From positions 1,612,001 to 1,676,000 of the forward strand of contig CADCXA010000025.1 in NCBI GenBank assembly GCA_902806565.1: DNA of 64,000 nucleotides, written 5' to 3'. Positions within the stretch are counted from its first letter, which is position 1; the number at the start of each line of letters is the position of its first letter. The notes under the pieces were generated by a model. It was not told the origin of the DNA and did not search any database. It was given only the letters and a program-made list of their open reading frames with translations. The stretch comes from Hypoxylon rubiginosum (lineage: Eukaryota; Ascomycota; Sordariomycetes; Xylariales; Hypoxylaceae). The position numbers and the translations under genes are program-made. Of the stretch, positions 20,764 to 33,167 are shown in pieces.

Positions 20764-22625
20764 GGCGACTTTGAAATAGACGTGAACGGATGACGGTAAT
20801 GAAGAGAAATGAGTAAATTTATGAGACGGTTTGGGGAAGCTTAACGAGATAAAAAGTAGACTGTAGATAGGAAAATGAAAAGAAGCCTCTGATAGGAGGG
20901 AGTGTAAAGTTACAAGTAGGTAAGTCAGTTGTTGAAGGATGGATAAAGGTACGGGGGAATGCAGTGGTCACGGCACCTAGAATCCCCACACACACGCACC
21001 CTGTATGGTCTTGTATTGGCCTTGTATGACAGCGTAGCAGTTATCGCGTGGACAGTGGCGCTGCCTATCTGACGCCTATCTGGTAGGTAATCTATCTGCC
21101 TATGACAACATCGGAAATAGAGTTGCCTTATATGCCCAGCCTAGCAGGCCTAGTAGCTTACCTGTCTAGCCTAACCTACGCCAATCTAATGTCCCGAGGT
21201 CCCTCTCTTCGTTCCAAAAGGTCCGACCCCCGATCTATTACCCCAACCATTCAAGTCATTCAACATTGACCCCTTCCGGCAAACAGTATCTCTATCTTTT
21301 AGGCACAGTATTTTCTACTGTATACGATAGATACTATCTCGAGTCCTGTCAACGTGGATCCACATACATCAGTTGAAACTCGAGTATAAACCGTAATCCA
21401 TGATCATAGGATATGCTAGAGAGTAACAGGTCTATTGGAGGTATGTGTCTATATATTTCTTCTCGCTATAAGAATCTGTCATGTCTTAAAAAAACAGATC
21501 ATCTACGCAGAGATTGAAGGCTAGGTATCATCTGATGCTTTGTTCCGTGGATCGACCTCGCAGGCTGCACTCACACATGCCTAGGTGACATTAGCTACCG
21601 GTATCGTAGCAGGTAAATACTTGCATGAACGATGGTGAAAGTACATATGAACAGTTACATGTCAAGCATGCAAGGATATAAGTCAGCAGCTTGTCTATCA
21701 TGTGCCAGTTTACTGCCATACCGATACCAGCGTTTACCTAGGTATTTAGAAGAACTAAGTACATGGCATATATACATGATAAGTATAAGCCTACGAAGGC
21801 AAATCGGTTGAATCGGTTGAATCTGATTGATTACCGGTTGGACTGTTATGAAAAAAACGAAAAGAATACCGGCTCTGTGGTTGTTGGATTGCTATTGGAA
21901 GAGTTCACGCTAGGTTGTACTTATAATTAGCTCTCTACATGTAGGAGACTCCTACAGGCTACAGCCCGCATTTTAGCGCAACTTTACCCCTGACACATGG
22001 CTAAGGCAAGGCGATAGCGTAGCAGTACATTAACCTAGCAGTCTAGGCGATTGCTCGGTTCAATGTTCCCTAGAACGTTATCCGGTATCTTCAATGTGGA
22101 GGCCAGCTTCCTTCAACTTGCATCAACCTGCATCACATCACCTCGCCTACCAGAGCTCTCGCTCTCAAAATCTCAAAATCACGACACATGTCCTCAATAA
22201 GTTTTTCTTAAAACAAGACACCTCCGACTCTCGACTTCTGCCTAACTTTGTAATCGATGTCGTGTTAGACCATTGATGATCCGCAGTAAATCCATGTTAC
22301 ACTTCGCTTGGCCTTGATGGCTCCTCGTCTTTCTACACGTATCATCGTCCAATAGGAGAAATAATAACACCGTTTTCTTGTTATACCTAACCTCGAACCA
22401 TCTTGAGTTCCGCTACCTATGGTGCCATAGCGGAGGTATTGTTTCTTAATAGCAGGTACTTAATTTCATTTCGTTTTTTTTCTGTTGCTGTCAATATTCT
22501 GTCTTCTTACCTTGCTCTTCTTGCCCGATTTCTATCCGAAGCTATAACCTCCCGGCTGTCCGATACTTGCTCGAGAAAGCTAACTCATACGACTCATAAG
22601 GGTGTCTAGAACTACCAGCGCATTC
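20764..22625. other. Divergent spacer ATG15 / VPS9-domain gene
   Basis: About 1.9 kb without a plausible gene. Contains TACCTAGGTA at 21735-21744, a tight inverted repeat TGTAGGAG-A-CTCCTACA at 21940-21956, and an ATCGGTTGA direct duplication near 21803-21822. The 22380-22620 part is pyrimidine-rich leader-like DNA. Confidence 0.55.
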
Positions 22626-24955
22626 ATGGCGCCCACTACCCCGTCCAAAGGCCCCGAGCCTACTCCTGGGTCGCTGGCTACCTCTAACACCTTTCCTCGC
22701 CAGCAAACTCCAGAGTCGAACAAACCTCGGCCACGTGTTTCGCGCGCAAACACCGTAGAGAATGGCAGTACCCCGCGAGTTACTGTTGTACAAGAGCTAC
22801 CCCCGAAGAAAGAAAGGGAAAAGAAGCTCGACACTTTCGAGTCGGAAACTACAGATGATGTAGTTGAAGCGCCGCGAGCTTCGGTAGACATGGATGAGAT
22901 ACCAATTGAGTTGGTTAGCAAGACGGACAAGTTGAGTTGCAGTCAAGCATTGTCCAGGTTGAACACAACTAATACATGTGCCCTTCAGCTTCATCGACTC
23001 GCTTTCTGCCAAGGTTCACCCGACGCCGCCGAATGCCGAAAATCTTTCTAGGTTATTTCAAGATTTCTACCATGTAGCTGCCTCCCATATTCGGACCCAT
23101 ATAGATAGCCTCGCTACTCGGCAAATACGGGAAAAATCGCCTACTCCATCAAGCTATTCAAGGGCCTCCGCAGCCAGCTTGTTAAGAGCTAAGGCGGCCT
23201 CTTTTAGCAATAAGGAGAAGACCAAGGAGATGCCGACTAAAGAAGAACAGCAGATGCTCACGGCCGAAGAATTTGCGGATAGAAAACGAGCTAGGAAAGC
23301 GCTGGAGCAGAAAAGGATCTTGCTCGAGGAAGCTGTGGAAAGACGACTTTGCGAAGGCATATACGATCGTATATACCGCCACAGGAGTACGCAAGATGAG
23401 GCGCAAGATGACAAACTCAGGTCCAAGACAGCCGCGCTGGCTCTTGTGGGTATTGGGCCTGCAGATTTAGGAGTTGACCTGGGTGCGCTCTCTGAAGATA
23501 CCCCTGAAGCTCGTGCACAGCAGCAGGAAGAAATTCGACAGTTTCTGGACCAGGCTCGCAAGGACTTGGTCTTGATGCGTGAAAAGAGGTACCCCTTAGG
23601 CAAACTCAACCACCTAAAAGCTGCCCACAAAAGTATCGTCGACACCTTATCCCGTTTCCATCCATCCTCATCGGCTGATGAAATCATGCCCATGCTGATC
23701 TACACGTTGATAACTATGCCACCCGAGAATCTCAGTGTCATCAGCGATTCAAACTTCATACAGCGATTTCGATGGGAAGAGAAGCTAGAAGGGGAGAGCG
23801 CATATTGTTTGACAAATCTTGAAGCTGCCATCACATTTTTACAAACGGTAGATCTCGCTAGTCTTAGAGCAGATGAAGCATCATCAGGGCCGGTCAAGCT
23901 TGAGAGCCAGCCTGGAACGCCGAAGACCGAAACATTCCCACCTGCTTATACTGCAGGCCTCTCCTCAAGTGCGTCGACTTCAGTCGCCACGACGCCTGAG
24001 ACTGCCCAGGGAACGAGACCCTTGCCATCATCTGCATCATCAGCAGGTTTGCGAGCCGCTGTTCAACGGCGCAGGTTAAGCGATCTTATCCAGACTCCAG
24101 CCCAGGCTTTCGGGACTGCGGGCGACTCGATATTCAACACCGCCGACCAAAGTTTCAAAACTATCGGAACAAGCCTGGGTGATAGTTATAAGTTCTTACT
24201 AGGCAAACTTCGAGACAGTTCTGCCAGTGGACGAGAAATGGTGGTGCCTCGAACTCTAGACGACGCACGGAAACTCATAGGCACCCCGCCTCCAGAAGAC
24301 GATGTTTCCGTAGATGGTGGCAATGCGGGTCACGGAAACGAGGATCCCGAGCGCCTCGTAGTAGGAAAGGAAGATAAATTACTGTCCCTAGTCGGGGGTA
24401 AAAATGTACTGAGAGACCGAAGTGCGGACAGCACAAGGAGCGCTCGGAGCGCAAGCAGCTCGAAAAGGGTAGTCTTTACCGAGGAGAGCAAGGAGAAAGC
24501 CGTTCCTGCTGCTGGAACCCCGTCGCCTTCGGCATCTAACCCGGCCTTAGTCGAATCGATGCGGAATCTTGGCAGTTCTCTAAATCCTATGAATCGCTTC
24601 TCGGGAATGAGCATGATGCGTGGCTTTGGGCGTGTCGCAACTACGCCTACGCCTCCCGCGAAGGACATGACGGGCAAGGCCACTGATGTGGAGGACTTGG
24701 CTACGGTAAGGGGTCTATGGATATACACCTACCTACTACCGATTTACCTATACTAACCACTGACATGTCTAGGCATTCCCAGATATCGCTGCGGCGTTAC
24801 CGCCAAAAGACGTACCGAAAATCGATCCGCCCAAGAAGAAATTCATGGAGCTTCAGAACCCGGCCGATCTCAGGCTCGGCGACGTATTGGAGCTATTGCG
24901 AGATTATCGCCGGCTCGCGGGCGCGCTCAAAGATATGGATGCTTTCAAGGAATAA
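22626..24955 (+). CDS. VPS9-domain Rab5-type guanine nucleotide exchange factor
   Basis: Predicted GEF for Rab5/Ypt51-class GTPases in endosomal traffic. Exons are 22626-22930, 22989-24705 and 24773-24955; introns of 58 nt (GTTGAG...TTCAG) and 67 nt (GTAAGG, ACTAAC, CTAG). The first join gives SKTDNFIDSLSAK, the second EDLATAFPDIAAALPP. The protein is 734 aa. The VPS9 core lies around 318-393, including DEIMPMLIYTLI, ENLSVISDSNFI and the GESAYCLTNLEAAITFL helix with the conserved Asp, Pro and Tyr positions. A charged helical region (about 185-290) precedes it and a Ser/Thr-rich tail follows. It lacks the ubiquitin-binding CUE domain of Vps9 itself, so it resembles the Muk1/fission yeast vps902 type. 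The start is the first ATG (TTCATGG); upstream codons reach only GTG. Confidence 0.87.
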
Positions 24956-25753
24956 GTGAAGCTCACAGGTTTAAAGTTATGGAAAGTCATTAGCATATGT
25001 ATATGGATACTATCTGTTAGCATTATTTTCTTTTTGCATAGTTTGGAGTTCACACACAACCAGCACTGGAAGATTAGATCCAAGGCGTGTTTCTAATATA
25101 GAGGAAACTGTGGGGGTCTGGGACGAGGAACAGAAAGGAAATCTCAATCAAATGAGATGGCGTCAGGTATTTTGTTAGGTACCAGTTATCATCAATGTCA
25201 ACAAGCATCTGGAACACAAGTACGCATGGAATAATAAATATCTTCGTTATCTAAGTTCAAAAAGGGGGATATATACTAACTAGACCCGGTTTCCTCGTTT
25301 CGCAACGCCAATTTCTGCAACAACAGAGCTTAAACAGGAGCCACGCGTGGGAAGTCCGTCTCAAGCGAGGAGATGGGAGAGAAAAAAACACCCCGATCGA
25401 ATGGTGTTCCTATAGGTATTTTACTAGCAAAACCTCCGACGCGCTCTCTGCTCCTCTTCCTCCCTTCCCCTTTCTCTTTTTTCCTATGTGCCCCTTCTCC
25501 CTTGCTGTAGCCAGCGTTTTTGTCAGTCTTCTCTCTCTCTCCTTTTTAATTCGGCAGGGACTGCTCCTGTCAAGATATTTAAAAATCCGTATCTCCGAAT
25601 CGCTTCCGGCTTCCACTACCCGCCCTGAAGAGAAGTAAAAACGCAGTCTGATGTAGCTCAGCTCAGTCTTAGTCCTGTCTTATCTTGTCCAGCCCCAGTC
25701 CGCGGCCCCCTCGTCCACCTTACGTTATTACGTCGGAATAGACCTCGGGGCCC
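24956..25753. other. Convergent 3' spacer VPS9 gene / alpha-actinin
   Basis: 3' UTRs of two converging genes; a CT-rich tract lies at 25440-25560. No gene recognised. Confidence 0.6.
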
Positions 25754-27999
25754 TTAGTGATGATAGCCGTTAACTTTCTTCGTCGGGCTGACGCGGCCGC
25801 CGTTCGTTATATCCTGGAGAGGGCCTCCGACTCCGACATCCCCTCCCCTAGTTCCTGGCCTACTACCATTATTTTGTTGTGACGGCGGGGTCGAGATCAG
25901 CTTCTCCATGAAGCTGATGTAGTCGAACTGGGGGATGCCGCGGTCTTGGGCCATGTCGGGGCCGGTGTGAGGCGGCACGATCTCGCAGAGCTTCTCGATG
26001 ACCTCGTCGGGGACGAGTGAGTGACGCAGGTCCATCTCGGTCACGTACGGCTTGCCGTCGGCCACCTCGCGGAAGCTCTGGAACACCTGCTCAGCCGTGT
26101 TCTGGTCCTCCGTCACGTCCACCATGAACCGGATGAACTGCTCGAACGTGACGCGGTCGCGGCCTCTCGACGTGTCCATGAAGTAGTCGTGCATCTCGTC
26201 CTCGCTGAACACCAATCCCAAGCTGGCCAGCGCCGCCGAGAACTCGAGCTCTGATAGCGAGTTCGTGTCGTCCCGGTCGAAGTGCCGGAACACCGACTCG
26301 AACTCCTCCAGCTGGATCGGCGTTAGGTTCGTCATGCTGCGCGCCACCATCTGGTTCTCTAGGAAGACTAGCTTCTTCTGCACCGACGACTTGACGAGCC
26401 CCAACTCGTATAATAGCTCGTCGTACGTGTACGTGGTGAAGTCGTTCTCTTCGATGTTGGCCTCCTGGCACTTTTCGTCGACGGCGGCGATCTTATCTAG
26501 GTACGCATCTAGCGGCGGCAAGTTGTCGCTCAGCTTGCGCACGTGGAGTAGTTGGTCTTCTACGTCGCCCTCGAGACCTGAGATTGCGATTTGCATCGTG
26601 TTGAGAGCCAACGCAAAATCGTTTGCTTTGTCGGCAAATGATTTGCGGAGGGCATTCTTGATACTATATTGTCCGTCAGTAATCAGCGCATTCAATGAAT
26701 ACTTACACGGGAAGATTTGTTCCAACTTACTCTCTAATGGTCTCGTTAATGAGCTGAGCACGCATCATCTCAGCTTTAGCTAAGTTACCCCACTCCCTAT
26801 CCATAGTCTCCAAGGATAGCTCCGGCGGAGGTTCGTAGGCTCTGAGACGATACGTGCCCAGCTTGGTTTTGATGTTTCCTAATAACGTGGCTAGGTCACT
26901 CTTCTCGGCGACCCATTCTCTCTTCTTGCCCCTCTTATAACCCGCGAACTCGGTAGCTTGCTTTTTTGCATCGACGTACGTCCCTTCGAATGTTGCTAGT
27001 TGCCATTTTTCTATTTGCTCTTTGATCTGCCTTAACAGTTCGGCCATCCTCCTCTCGTAGGCGCTCTGCATTTCCCACGCCCCTTGCATGTTGCTAACGA
27101 ACTTCTCGACACGTCGGCCGGCATTTTCGACTTTCTCCATTTGCGAGAAGGCGTGGAACCAATAGGCGATATACGTCATCAAACTCCTTTCGTCGGGTTT
27201 GGCAACATCGCAGACATCTTCGACATCCAGTAGGTCAGGGATACCGATCTCCTTATGAGCGATCTCGAATGCCAGCTGCATGTTACCCCGGTGGTCTGAC
27301 TTGTCCAGCGCATCGTAGTCGATTAGGTCCGGTCGGTGTATGTCTAACAAGGCGCAGAAGGCGAGCCCGTCGTTCCAGCTATTGCTAAAATCTCTCACGT
27401 CGACTTCGTCGTAACACGCCGTCTTCCGTTGACACCATAATAGGAGACCTTCCTTGGCCGTCATACCCTCCTCGTTGATTTCGCTAATGGTAAACCTCAG
27501 AATGAGGGTCCAGATTAAGCCTAGGATGATCTTGCGATTCCCGTCGACTACATCTTCTGCGCCGATATTGGTCATCTGAATCCCCCTCGACTTAATGAAG
27601 TCAAGTGCCGTGTTGGCATTCTCGAATTTCTGTACTCGCAACTTCGGTTTTGCCGCATATCGTCCCAAGGATTCGCTCGACAAGCATTCGAGCAGGTGTA
27701 TTAGAAGTACCTTCGGATGAACTAGTTAGTTATGTTTAAACAGCGGGTGAGTAGCTAATCGGCTTGACGTATAGCGTAACATACGGCATCACTTAAGTCG
27801 GTAACAAGGTCTTTGACCACCACGCCCCGCGGCGCTATCTTGGTATTCATCCTAACATTCCACTCTTATTAGTCCCCCGCGGCTAGTAATTGAGAGACAA
27901 TGTTTCATCTGTAATGTTTGGAATAAGGAAATTACTAGCTAACCATTTGGTAAAAGTCTTTTGTTGGACGTTAATCCACTGGTGAGCCATCTTGGTCAT
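25754..27999 (-). CDS. acnA: Alpha-actinin
   Basis: Cross-links actin filaments at the contractile ring and cortical patches. Exons are 27999-27944, 27851-27785, 27710-26731 and 26663-25754; introns of 92, 74 and 67 nt. The joins give QQKTFTKWMNTKI, LSDAVLLIHLLEC and NETIRDIKNALRK, all typical of fungal alpha-actinins. The protein is 670 aa. Two calponin-homology domains form the actin-binding region (about 8-115 and 125-235, with AFCALLDIHRPDLIDYD). A shortened spectrin-repeat rod follows (about 240-500), then a calmodulin-like EF-hand pair whose first loop reads DRDDTNSLSELEF. The tail is Gly/Pro-rich. Two in-frame ATGs nine bases apart (27999, 27990) could serve; the second has the better context. 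The first donor, GTTAGC, is unusual. The EF-hand exon is visibly more GC-rich than the CH/rod exon. Confidence 0.94.
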
Positions 28000-28867
28000 G
28001 CGTTGCCGACAGGCCGCTCAGGGGCAGGCTAGGTAGTGCTGGTAGATGCGGTCAACGACGGATGGTGGGTAATATGTTTTGCGGATTCTTCGCCTTCGAC
28101 TTCTCGAGCAATTATATATTAGTCGAAGGCGAGGCTGGAAGTCGTAGTGACGTGGGTTGCAAGCGATTCGGGCTGCGATGAGTTGGGCAGGACTACTTGG
28201 ACGCTTTCCTGACCGGATCTTGGCTTTGTGTGTGTAGGTTCGGTCGGGAGGTGGCGCGTGATTAGGACAAAGGTTGCAGGCTTTGTCGAAGATCAAACAA
28301 GCAATTGGATGATCGGAGAGGGTGATGAGGGTGTAGATGATACACATAAACTCGTAAGATGATAGTATTGTCCCTCTTTTGCAAGGAGAGATACTTGGTC
28401 CTAATGTTGCACTAAGTTGCCGAGTTGGGAATGCGTCGGCGATTTGTGTACCCCTACGACGTACACAATTGGTTGCCCAGGAGATCTCCTATTTTCCAAC
28501 CCCTCCAGTGGGTCCATATGTCTATCGATAAGACGATAAGGTCCAGGGGTCCAGGATGTACCTTAGGTCTGGGCCTACGAAATTAGTGGGCTGAAAGACA
28601 TTGTAAGTGAACCTTACCTATGGATCTACACTGTAGGTACAGTGGCTGGCCTGACTGGGTACCTGTAGACGGATAGGCCGAGGGCTACCGGTCAGCCGGT
28701 ATCGATAATGGCGGAGAATTGAATTTCGCCGCCATCGCCATCGCCATCGTGGAATCAACACTGAAATATCAATACCTAACCGCATTGTTTTGTAGTTCGC
28801 CGGACGAGCACTTTCAATTAGTCTCTTCTTCGTGGATTGTTGTACTTGTGCAAAGATCTAGGTTACC
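28000..28867. promoter_or_regulatory. Divergent promoter alpha-actinin / D-2-HG dehydrogenase with paired GATAAG sites
   Basis: 868-bp head-to-head spacer. At 28523-28540 it carries TATCGATAAGACGATAAG, two GATAAG sites spaced 9 bp, which match the GATA-factor consensus. A near copy lies at 30870-30892 downstream of the same gene. No ORF of note. Confidence 0.5.
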
Positions 28868-30571
28868 ATGTCCTGCAGATCAAGACTCATCCCGGTCTTG
28901 AGGCGGGCGATTGTGCCTAGCTTGAAAAGATCTGGTATAACCGCCAAACCCTCCAGATGTGCTGCACGATGCATATCAAGTTCAGCCCAGAGACGGTTCC
29001 AAGAGTCGGGTATAAGAGGCGTCAAGTACACTACGGATTCCTATCCTGAAATCAAGAGAGACTCCCGCTTTTCTCAGATAACAAAAGAACATGTTGACTA
29101 CTTCAAGGAGCTTCTCGGCAAAGAGTCGGCCCTAGTCGATGGTGTAACAGCCGGAGCCACGGAGGATGACTTAGAACCCTTCAATAGCGACTGGATGCGG
29201 AAGTATAGGGGCCACTGCAGGCTTGTACTAAAGCCAGCGTCGACCGAGGAAGTCAGCAAGATCTTGAAGTACTGTAATGAAAACACGTTGGCTGTCGTCC
29301 CCCAGGGTGGAAATACCGGCCTTGTTGGCGGTTCTGTACCAGTATTCGACGAGATCGTTGTCAGCACTAGCCGAATGAACCAAATCCGATTCTTTGATGA
29401 AGTGAGCGGTGTCCTGGTTGCCGATGCCGGTGTCGTACTAGAAGTAGCCGATCAATACCTTGCCGAGAAGGGCTATATCTTTCCCCTGGACCTGGGTGCG
29501 AAAGGCTCTTGTCACATCGGCGGCAACGTTTCGACCAATGCCGGAGGACTGCGGCTACTGAGGTACGGCAGTTTGCACGGTACAGTTCTAGGTATCGAAG
29601 CTGTTCTACCTAATGGGACTATTCTGGATGACCTAAGCAGGTTACGAAAGAACAACACTGGCTATGACTTAAAGCAGCTCTTCATCGGCGGAGAAGGTAC
29701 CATCGGCATGATCACGGCTGTGTCGATACACTGCCCTCAACGATCCAAAGCGATCAATGTGGCATTCCTTGGCTTGGAATCTTATGAGAAGCTCCAGCAG
29801 ACTTTCAAGGAGGCCAAGACGCAGCTTGGTGAAATCCTATCCGCCTTCGAGCTCATGGACTCCCAGAGCCAGGACATATTCCACAGGGTCAAGGAAAATA
29901 AGCGGCCACTCGAGGGAGAACATCCTTTCTATTGTCTAATAGAGACAAGCGGGTCGAACTCCGAACATGACAGCGAGAAGCTGGAGAAATTCCTCGAAGA
30001 CGTTATGACCAAGGAACTCGTAACTGATGGCGTCGTGGCGGAAAACGAAACACAGCTAAGATCGCTATGGAGTCAAAGAGAAGGTATCACGGAAACGATT
30101 GGCCACTGGGGAGGCGTCTACAAATACGACGTATCAATCCCGATAAAGGACATGTACAAGCTCGTAGAGGACACCAGGAAGAGGCTCGAGGATGCAGGGT
30201 TGAAAGGTGAAAGCGACGAGTACCCCGTCGTGGACGTCGTTGGATATGGTCACATGGGCGACTCGAACCTTCACCTCAACATTGCGGTGCGGAGATACGA
30301 CAAGGAAGTCGAGGCGGCTCTTGAGCCCTTCGTTTACGAATGGATTAGTGAAAGGAATGGCAGCATTAGTGCTGAGCATGGGTTGGGTATTGCCAAGAAG
30401 AAGTACATTGGTTACAGCCGAAACGAAACAACGGTAGGCTTGATGAAGCAGATTAAGAATCTCTACGATCCGGTCAGTACTCACTAACTCACTCACTCCT
30501 TATCCCTACTTAATCCCGTAAACTAATGCTTTCAACAGAATGGTATTATGAACCCATATAAATACATATAG
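28868..30571 (+). CDS. DLD2: FAD-linked D-2-hydroxyglutarate / D-lactate dehydrogenase, mitochondrial
   Basis: Oxidises D-2-hydroxy acids (D-2-hydroxyglutarate, D-lactate) using FAD. Exons are 28868-30472 and 30539-30571; the 66-nt intron (GTCAGT, CTAAT, ACAG) leaves a 33-nt last exon encoding NGIMNPYKYI. The protein is 545 aa. The Arg-rich N-terminus (MSCRSRLIPVLRRAIVPSLK) is a likely mitochondrial presequence. The FAD-binding PCMH domain includes PQGGNTGLVGGSVP (145-158) and GGNVSTNAGGLRLLRYGSLH. The C-terminal cap domain has VVGYGHMGDSNLHLN with the metal/substrate histidines and SAEHGLGIAKK. Homology places it with Dld2/Aip2 and human D2HGDH rather than cytochrome-c-linked Dld1; the exact substrate preference is not decidable from sequence. 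Confidence 0.93.
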
Positions 30572-31097
30572 ATACGAATTATACCCTAGTTGAGAATTCG
30601 CATACTTCAACAGATGAATGATGAATCTAGGTGATATCTATGGCAGACCATGTATATACAAACTCATAGATCTCACGTTAACATGAGACAAAAATCCACT
30701 GAGTATCTCAGATAGACCTGATGAAACAGTCAGGCATGTATGTATTTATGAGCCGTATTATATAACTCACATTAAACGTTTGTTTTATTTCTATAACTTT
30801 TAGATCTCAACACTCTTATGAGTAAGAGGCATGGTTGGGACTAGAAATCAGGGGGTGCTTTGCTATAGTTATCGATAAGTCGATAAGATAAGAACAAGGA
30901 CCTCAGCTGTAGATGAAATTTGTTCCAGCTTTCCACCATCGTCATCGTAAGCCCTTGTTAACCATAGCCACCACATTGCGCCGCACTCTACTTCTTACGC
31001 GGCCGAGAAATTCGCATATACTCCGAACTTGGCATATATCCGTCGCGCTCCGGCATACGAAAAAAAAAAATTTTCAGTTACCGACGAAAATACGAAG
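30572..31097. promoter_or_regulatory. Spacer upstream of TIM8 with a triple GATAAG cluster
   Basis: At 30870-30892, TATCGATAAG-T-CGATAAGATAAG gives three GATAAG sites about 210 bases before the TIM8 ATG. Otherwise AT-rich 3' UTR of the preceding gene. Confidence 0.5.
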
Positions 31098-31552
31098 ATG
31101 TCGGACATCAACCTCAACAACTTCGACCTCAGCACGCTGAGCGAGAAGGACAAGGCCGAGATCCGACAGACCCTCTCGGGCGAGGATCAGAAGTCGCGTC
31201 TTCAAGCCAGTACGTAGGAACCTCTCTCCCTCTCCACCCAAGCACGCGACCATATATCTGTATACCTCCGTACCTCGCATGCTCTACTCTACTTTACATA
31301 CGGACGGGAGTGTGGATATAAAAAGAGAAAAAAGACTCGGGTCCTTCGGCTTCTTCGCTAACACGTTGCCCTTTCTCCACACAAACAGCCGTTCACTCCC
31401 TGACAGATACATGCTTCAGGAAGTGCATCACGAGCACGATCCGCAGCGGGAAGCTGGACAAGAGCGAGGAGAGCTGCATGGCCAATTGCGCGGACCGGTT
31501 CGTCGACGTCAGCCGCCTGACGATAGAGCACCTACAGAGGCTACGAGAATAG
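31098..31552 (+). CDS. TIM8: Mitochondrial intermembrane-space chaperone Tim8
   Basis: Small Tim protein that, with Tim13, escorts hydrophobic precursors such as Tim23 across the intermembrane space. Exons are 31098-31209 and 31389-31552; the 179-nt phase-1 intron has donor GTACGT and acceptor AACAG. The protein is 91 aa. Twin CX3C motifs are CFRKC and CMANC, separated by 16 residues, as in the Tim8 subfamily. The flanking HSLTD before the first motif and CADRFVDV after the second also fit. The N-terminal part (SDINLNNFDLSTLSEKDKAE) is the variable region. Confidence 0.94.
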
Positions 31553-31988
31553 AACGGCCATTGAGCATTTACGATGCTCCATTTATAAACATGGGCTTTG
31601 TAATATAGGAATACCACGAGATGAGAAATCAAAAAGGAGCTACCCCAATTCATAGACATGGAGTATTAGGAGGATCCGTCTAGTAACTTAATTACAGGCA
31701 CCGGGTTGAATTCGTGCAATGCTTGGCAGTAGGTTTGCCACTCATGGTATATTTGTAAGGTAGAAGGCAATCAAATTACTCGAGGTAACTCAATTCATGT
31801 ATCCCCGAATACCAGTTCTTTTCCGTTGATCTCGTAAGCCTAACCATAGGCGAAGCAACGCCGGCCTTAATGCAAATATCCGTCCGACTCAAGGGGTCCG
31901 TGCAATCGGCACCATCCGCCTTGTAATCGCTGCCAATCCTTGCCAAATCCTTGCGCAACCCAACTGTCCACCCTCAGTAACCACGCGT
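31553..31988. other. Convergent 3' spacer TIM8 / uL23
   Basis: 3' UTRs only; nothing else recognised. Confidence 0.6.
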
Positions 31989-32742
31989 TTAGACGAGAGC
32001 GAGCTTGGTGGCGGCAATGTCCAGAGCATCCACGTCGGCAGTCAGGCGGCAGTAAGCCTTCTTGGATCCATTGGGTCTGTATCCTACAGTTAGCACAAGT
32101 ACATTTGGGGTTCAAGTGGTCTTTGATAGCCTAGAAGAAAGACGTACCGGATGAGAGTGTTGATCTTGACAGTGTCGATATCGTAGAGCTTCTTGAGCGA
32201 CTGCTTGATCTGGGCCTTGTTGGACTTGGGGTCGACAATGAAGACCAGAGTGTTGTTCTCCTCGATCTTCTTCATGGCACTCTCGGTGTTGAGAGGGTGG
32301 ATGATGATCTTGTGCTCATCGAGGCGGGGCTCGTGGGGGAACGACTTGCGGTGGTACTTGGGAGATCGCGAGAGCTGGAGGGTCTTGGGTCGGTGGAAGG
32401 TCGTCGAGGTTCGGACCTTGCGCTTCTTGTGGGAGTTGTCCTAGGGCACGATTAGCATTTCATAGGCCTTGATGGAATATTTGCATTTGGATAACTTACG
32501 CCACGGAGGGCAGCCTTAGCAGCAGCATTCGCTTGCTTGAGGCCCTTGGGGGCGGCGCCTGTGTAAACTTACGCATCAGCAATCGCTCTTGATCAGAACT
32601 CGCAAAATCTGCTCTGCTCGATGCGTCGGCCGAGGAGGCGCGCGCGACGGCAGCGCCGAACTCGACGAAGATCCATAGTGGAACAAAAGCAATTCAATGC
32701 TGAATATCATGTACCTTTCTTCGTAGATGTCTTGGGACCCAT
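31989..32742 (-). CDS. RPL25: 60S ribosomal protein uL23 (L25/L23a)
   Basis: Primary 25S rRNA-binding protein at the polypeptide exit tunnel and docking site for SRP and nascent-chain factors. Exons are 32742-32715, 32558-32500, 32440-32148 and 32076-31989; introns of 156, 59 and 71 nt. The protein is 155 aa, the expected size. The first exon encodes only MGPKTSTKK plus one base, a layout common for ribosomal protein genes. The basic uL23 N-terminal extension ([13 protein letters not shown]...[16 protein letters not shown]) is followed by the globular domain with [39 protein letters not shown] and the C-terminal [17 protein letters not shown]. Head-to-head with BMT2. Confidence 0.96.
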
Positions 32743-33167
32743 TGTGTTTGAGGATGTCGACTTGGATGATGGGTTGTCGATTTGTCGTGTTGCGTTGTCG
32801 AGATGGTGCAAGTAGGTAATTTTTTTCTACAAAGCCTTAGCCGAAATGGTATTGTTCAAATTACCAGTTCGTGGTTGCTCTTGCCCCACATAGGGCATTC
32901 ACCTAAACCATCCCTCTATCTGATTTGTGGGGGCTATTAGATAATACACCCGAAATTTTCCCCAAAGAAAAGAATGGGGATGTCTTACAGATATCACAGT
33001 GCATATAATCACTACTGATGTAGTTCATACTGTCCTCTTAGTCTACTGAACTACTAGCGATTAGGTATTGAATCTCTTCACCTTCATAACGCAATAGTGC
33101 CATTTTCCACAGCCACTACAATTCACAATACTGTGTCATCCAACTTGAAAATGACAAATCCTTCACG
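32743..33167. promoter_or_regulatory. 425-bp divergent promoter shared by uL23 and BMT2
   Basis: Both flanking genes serve the 60S subunit. No canonical element was pinned down by eye beyond C/T and A-rich tracts; an extra ATG at 33151 is out of frame with BMT2. Confidence 0.45.

Noticed and set aside
21940..21956. TGTAGGAG-A-CTCCTACA inverted repeat
   Set aside because: Only 8 bp arms; could arise by chance and has no context.
32559..32714. uL23 intron 1 as a host for a snoRNA
   Set aside because: No convincing paired C/D or H/ACA boxes were found.
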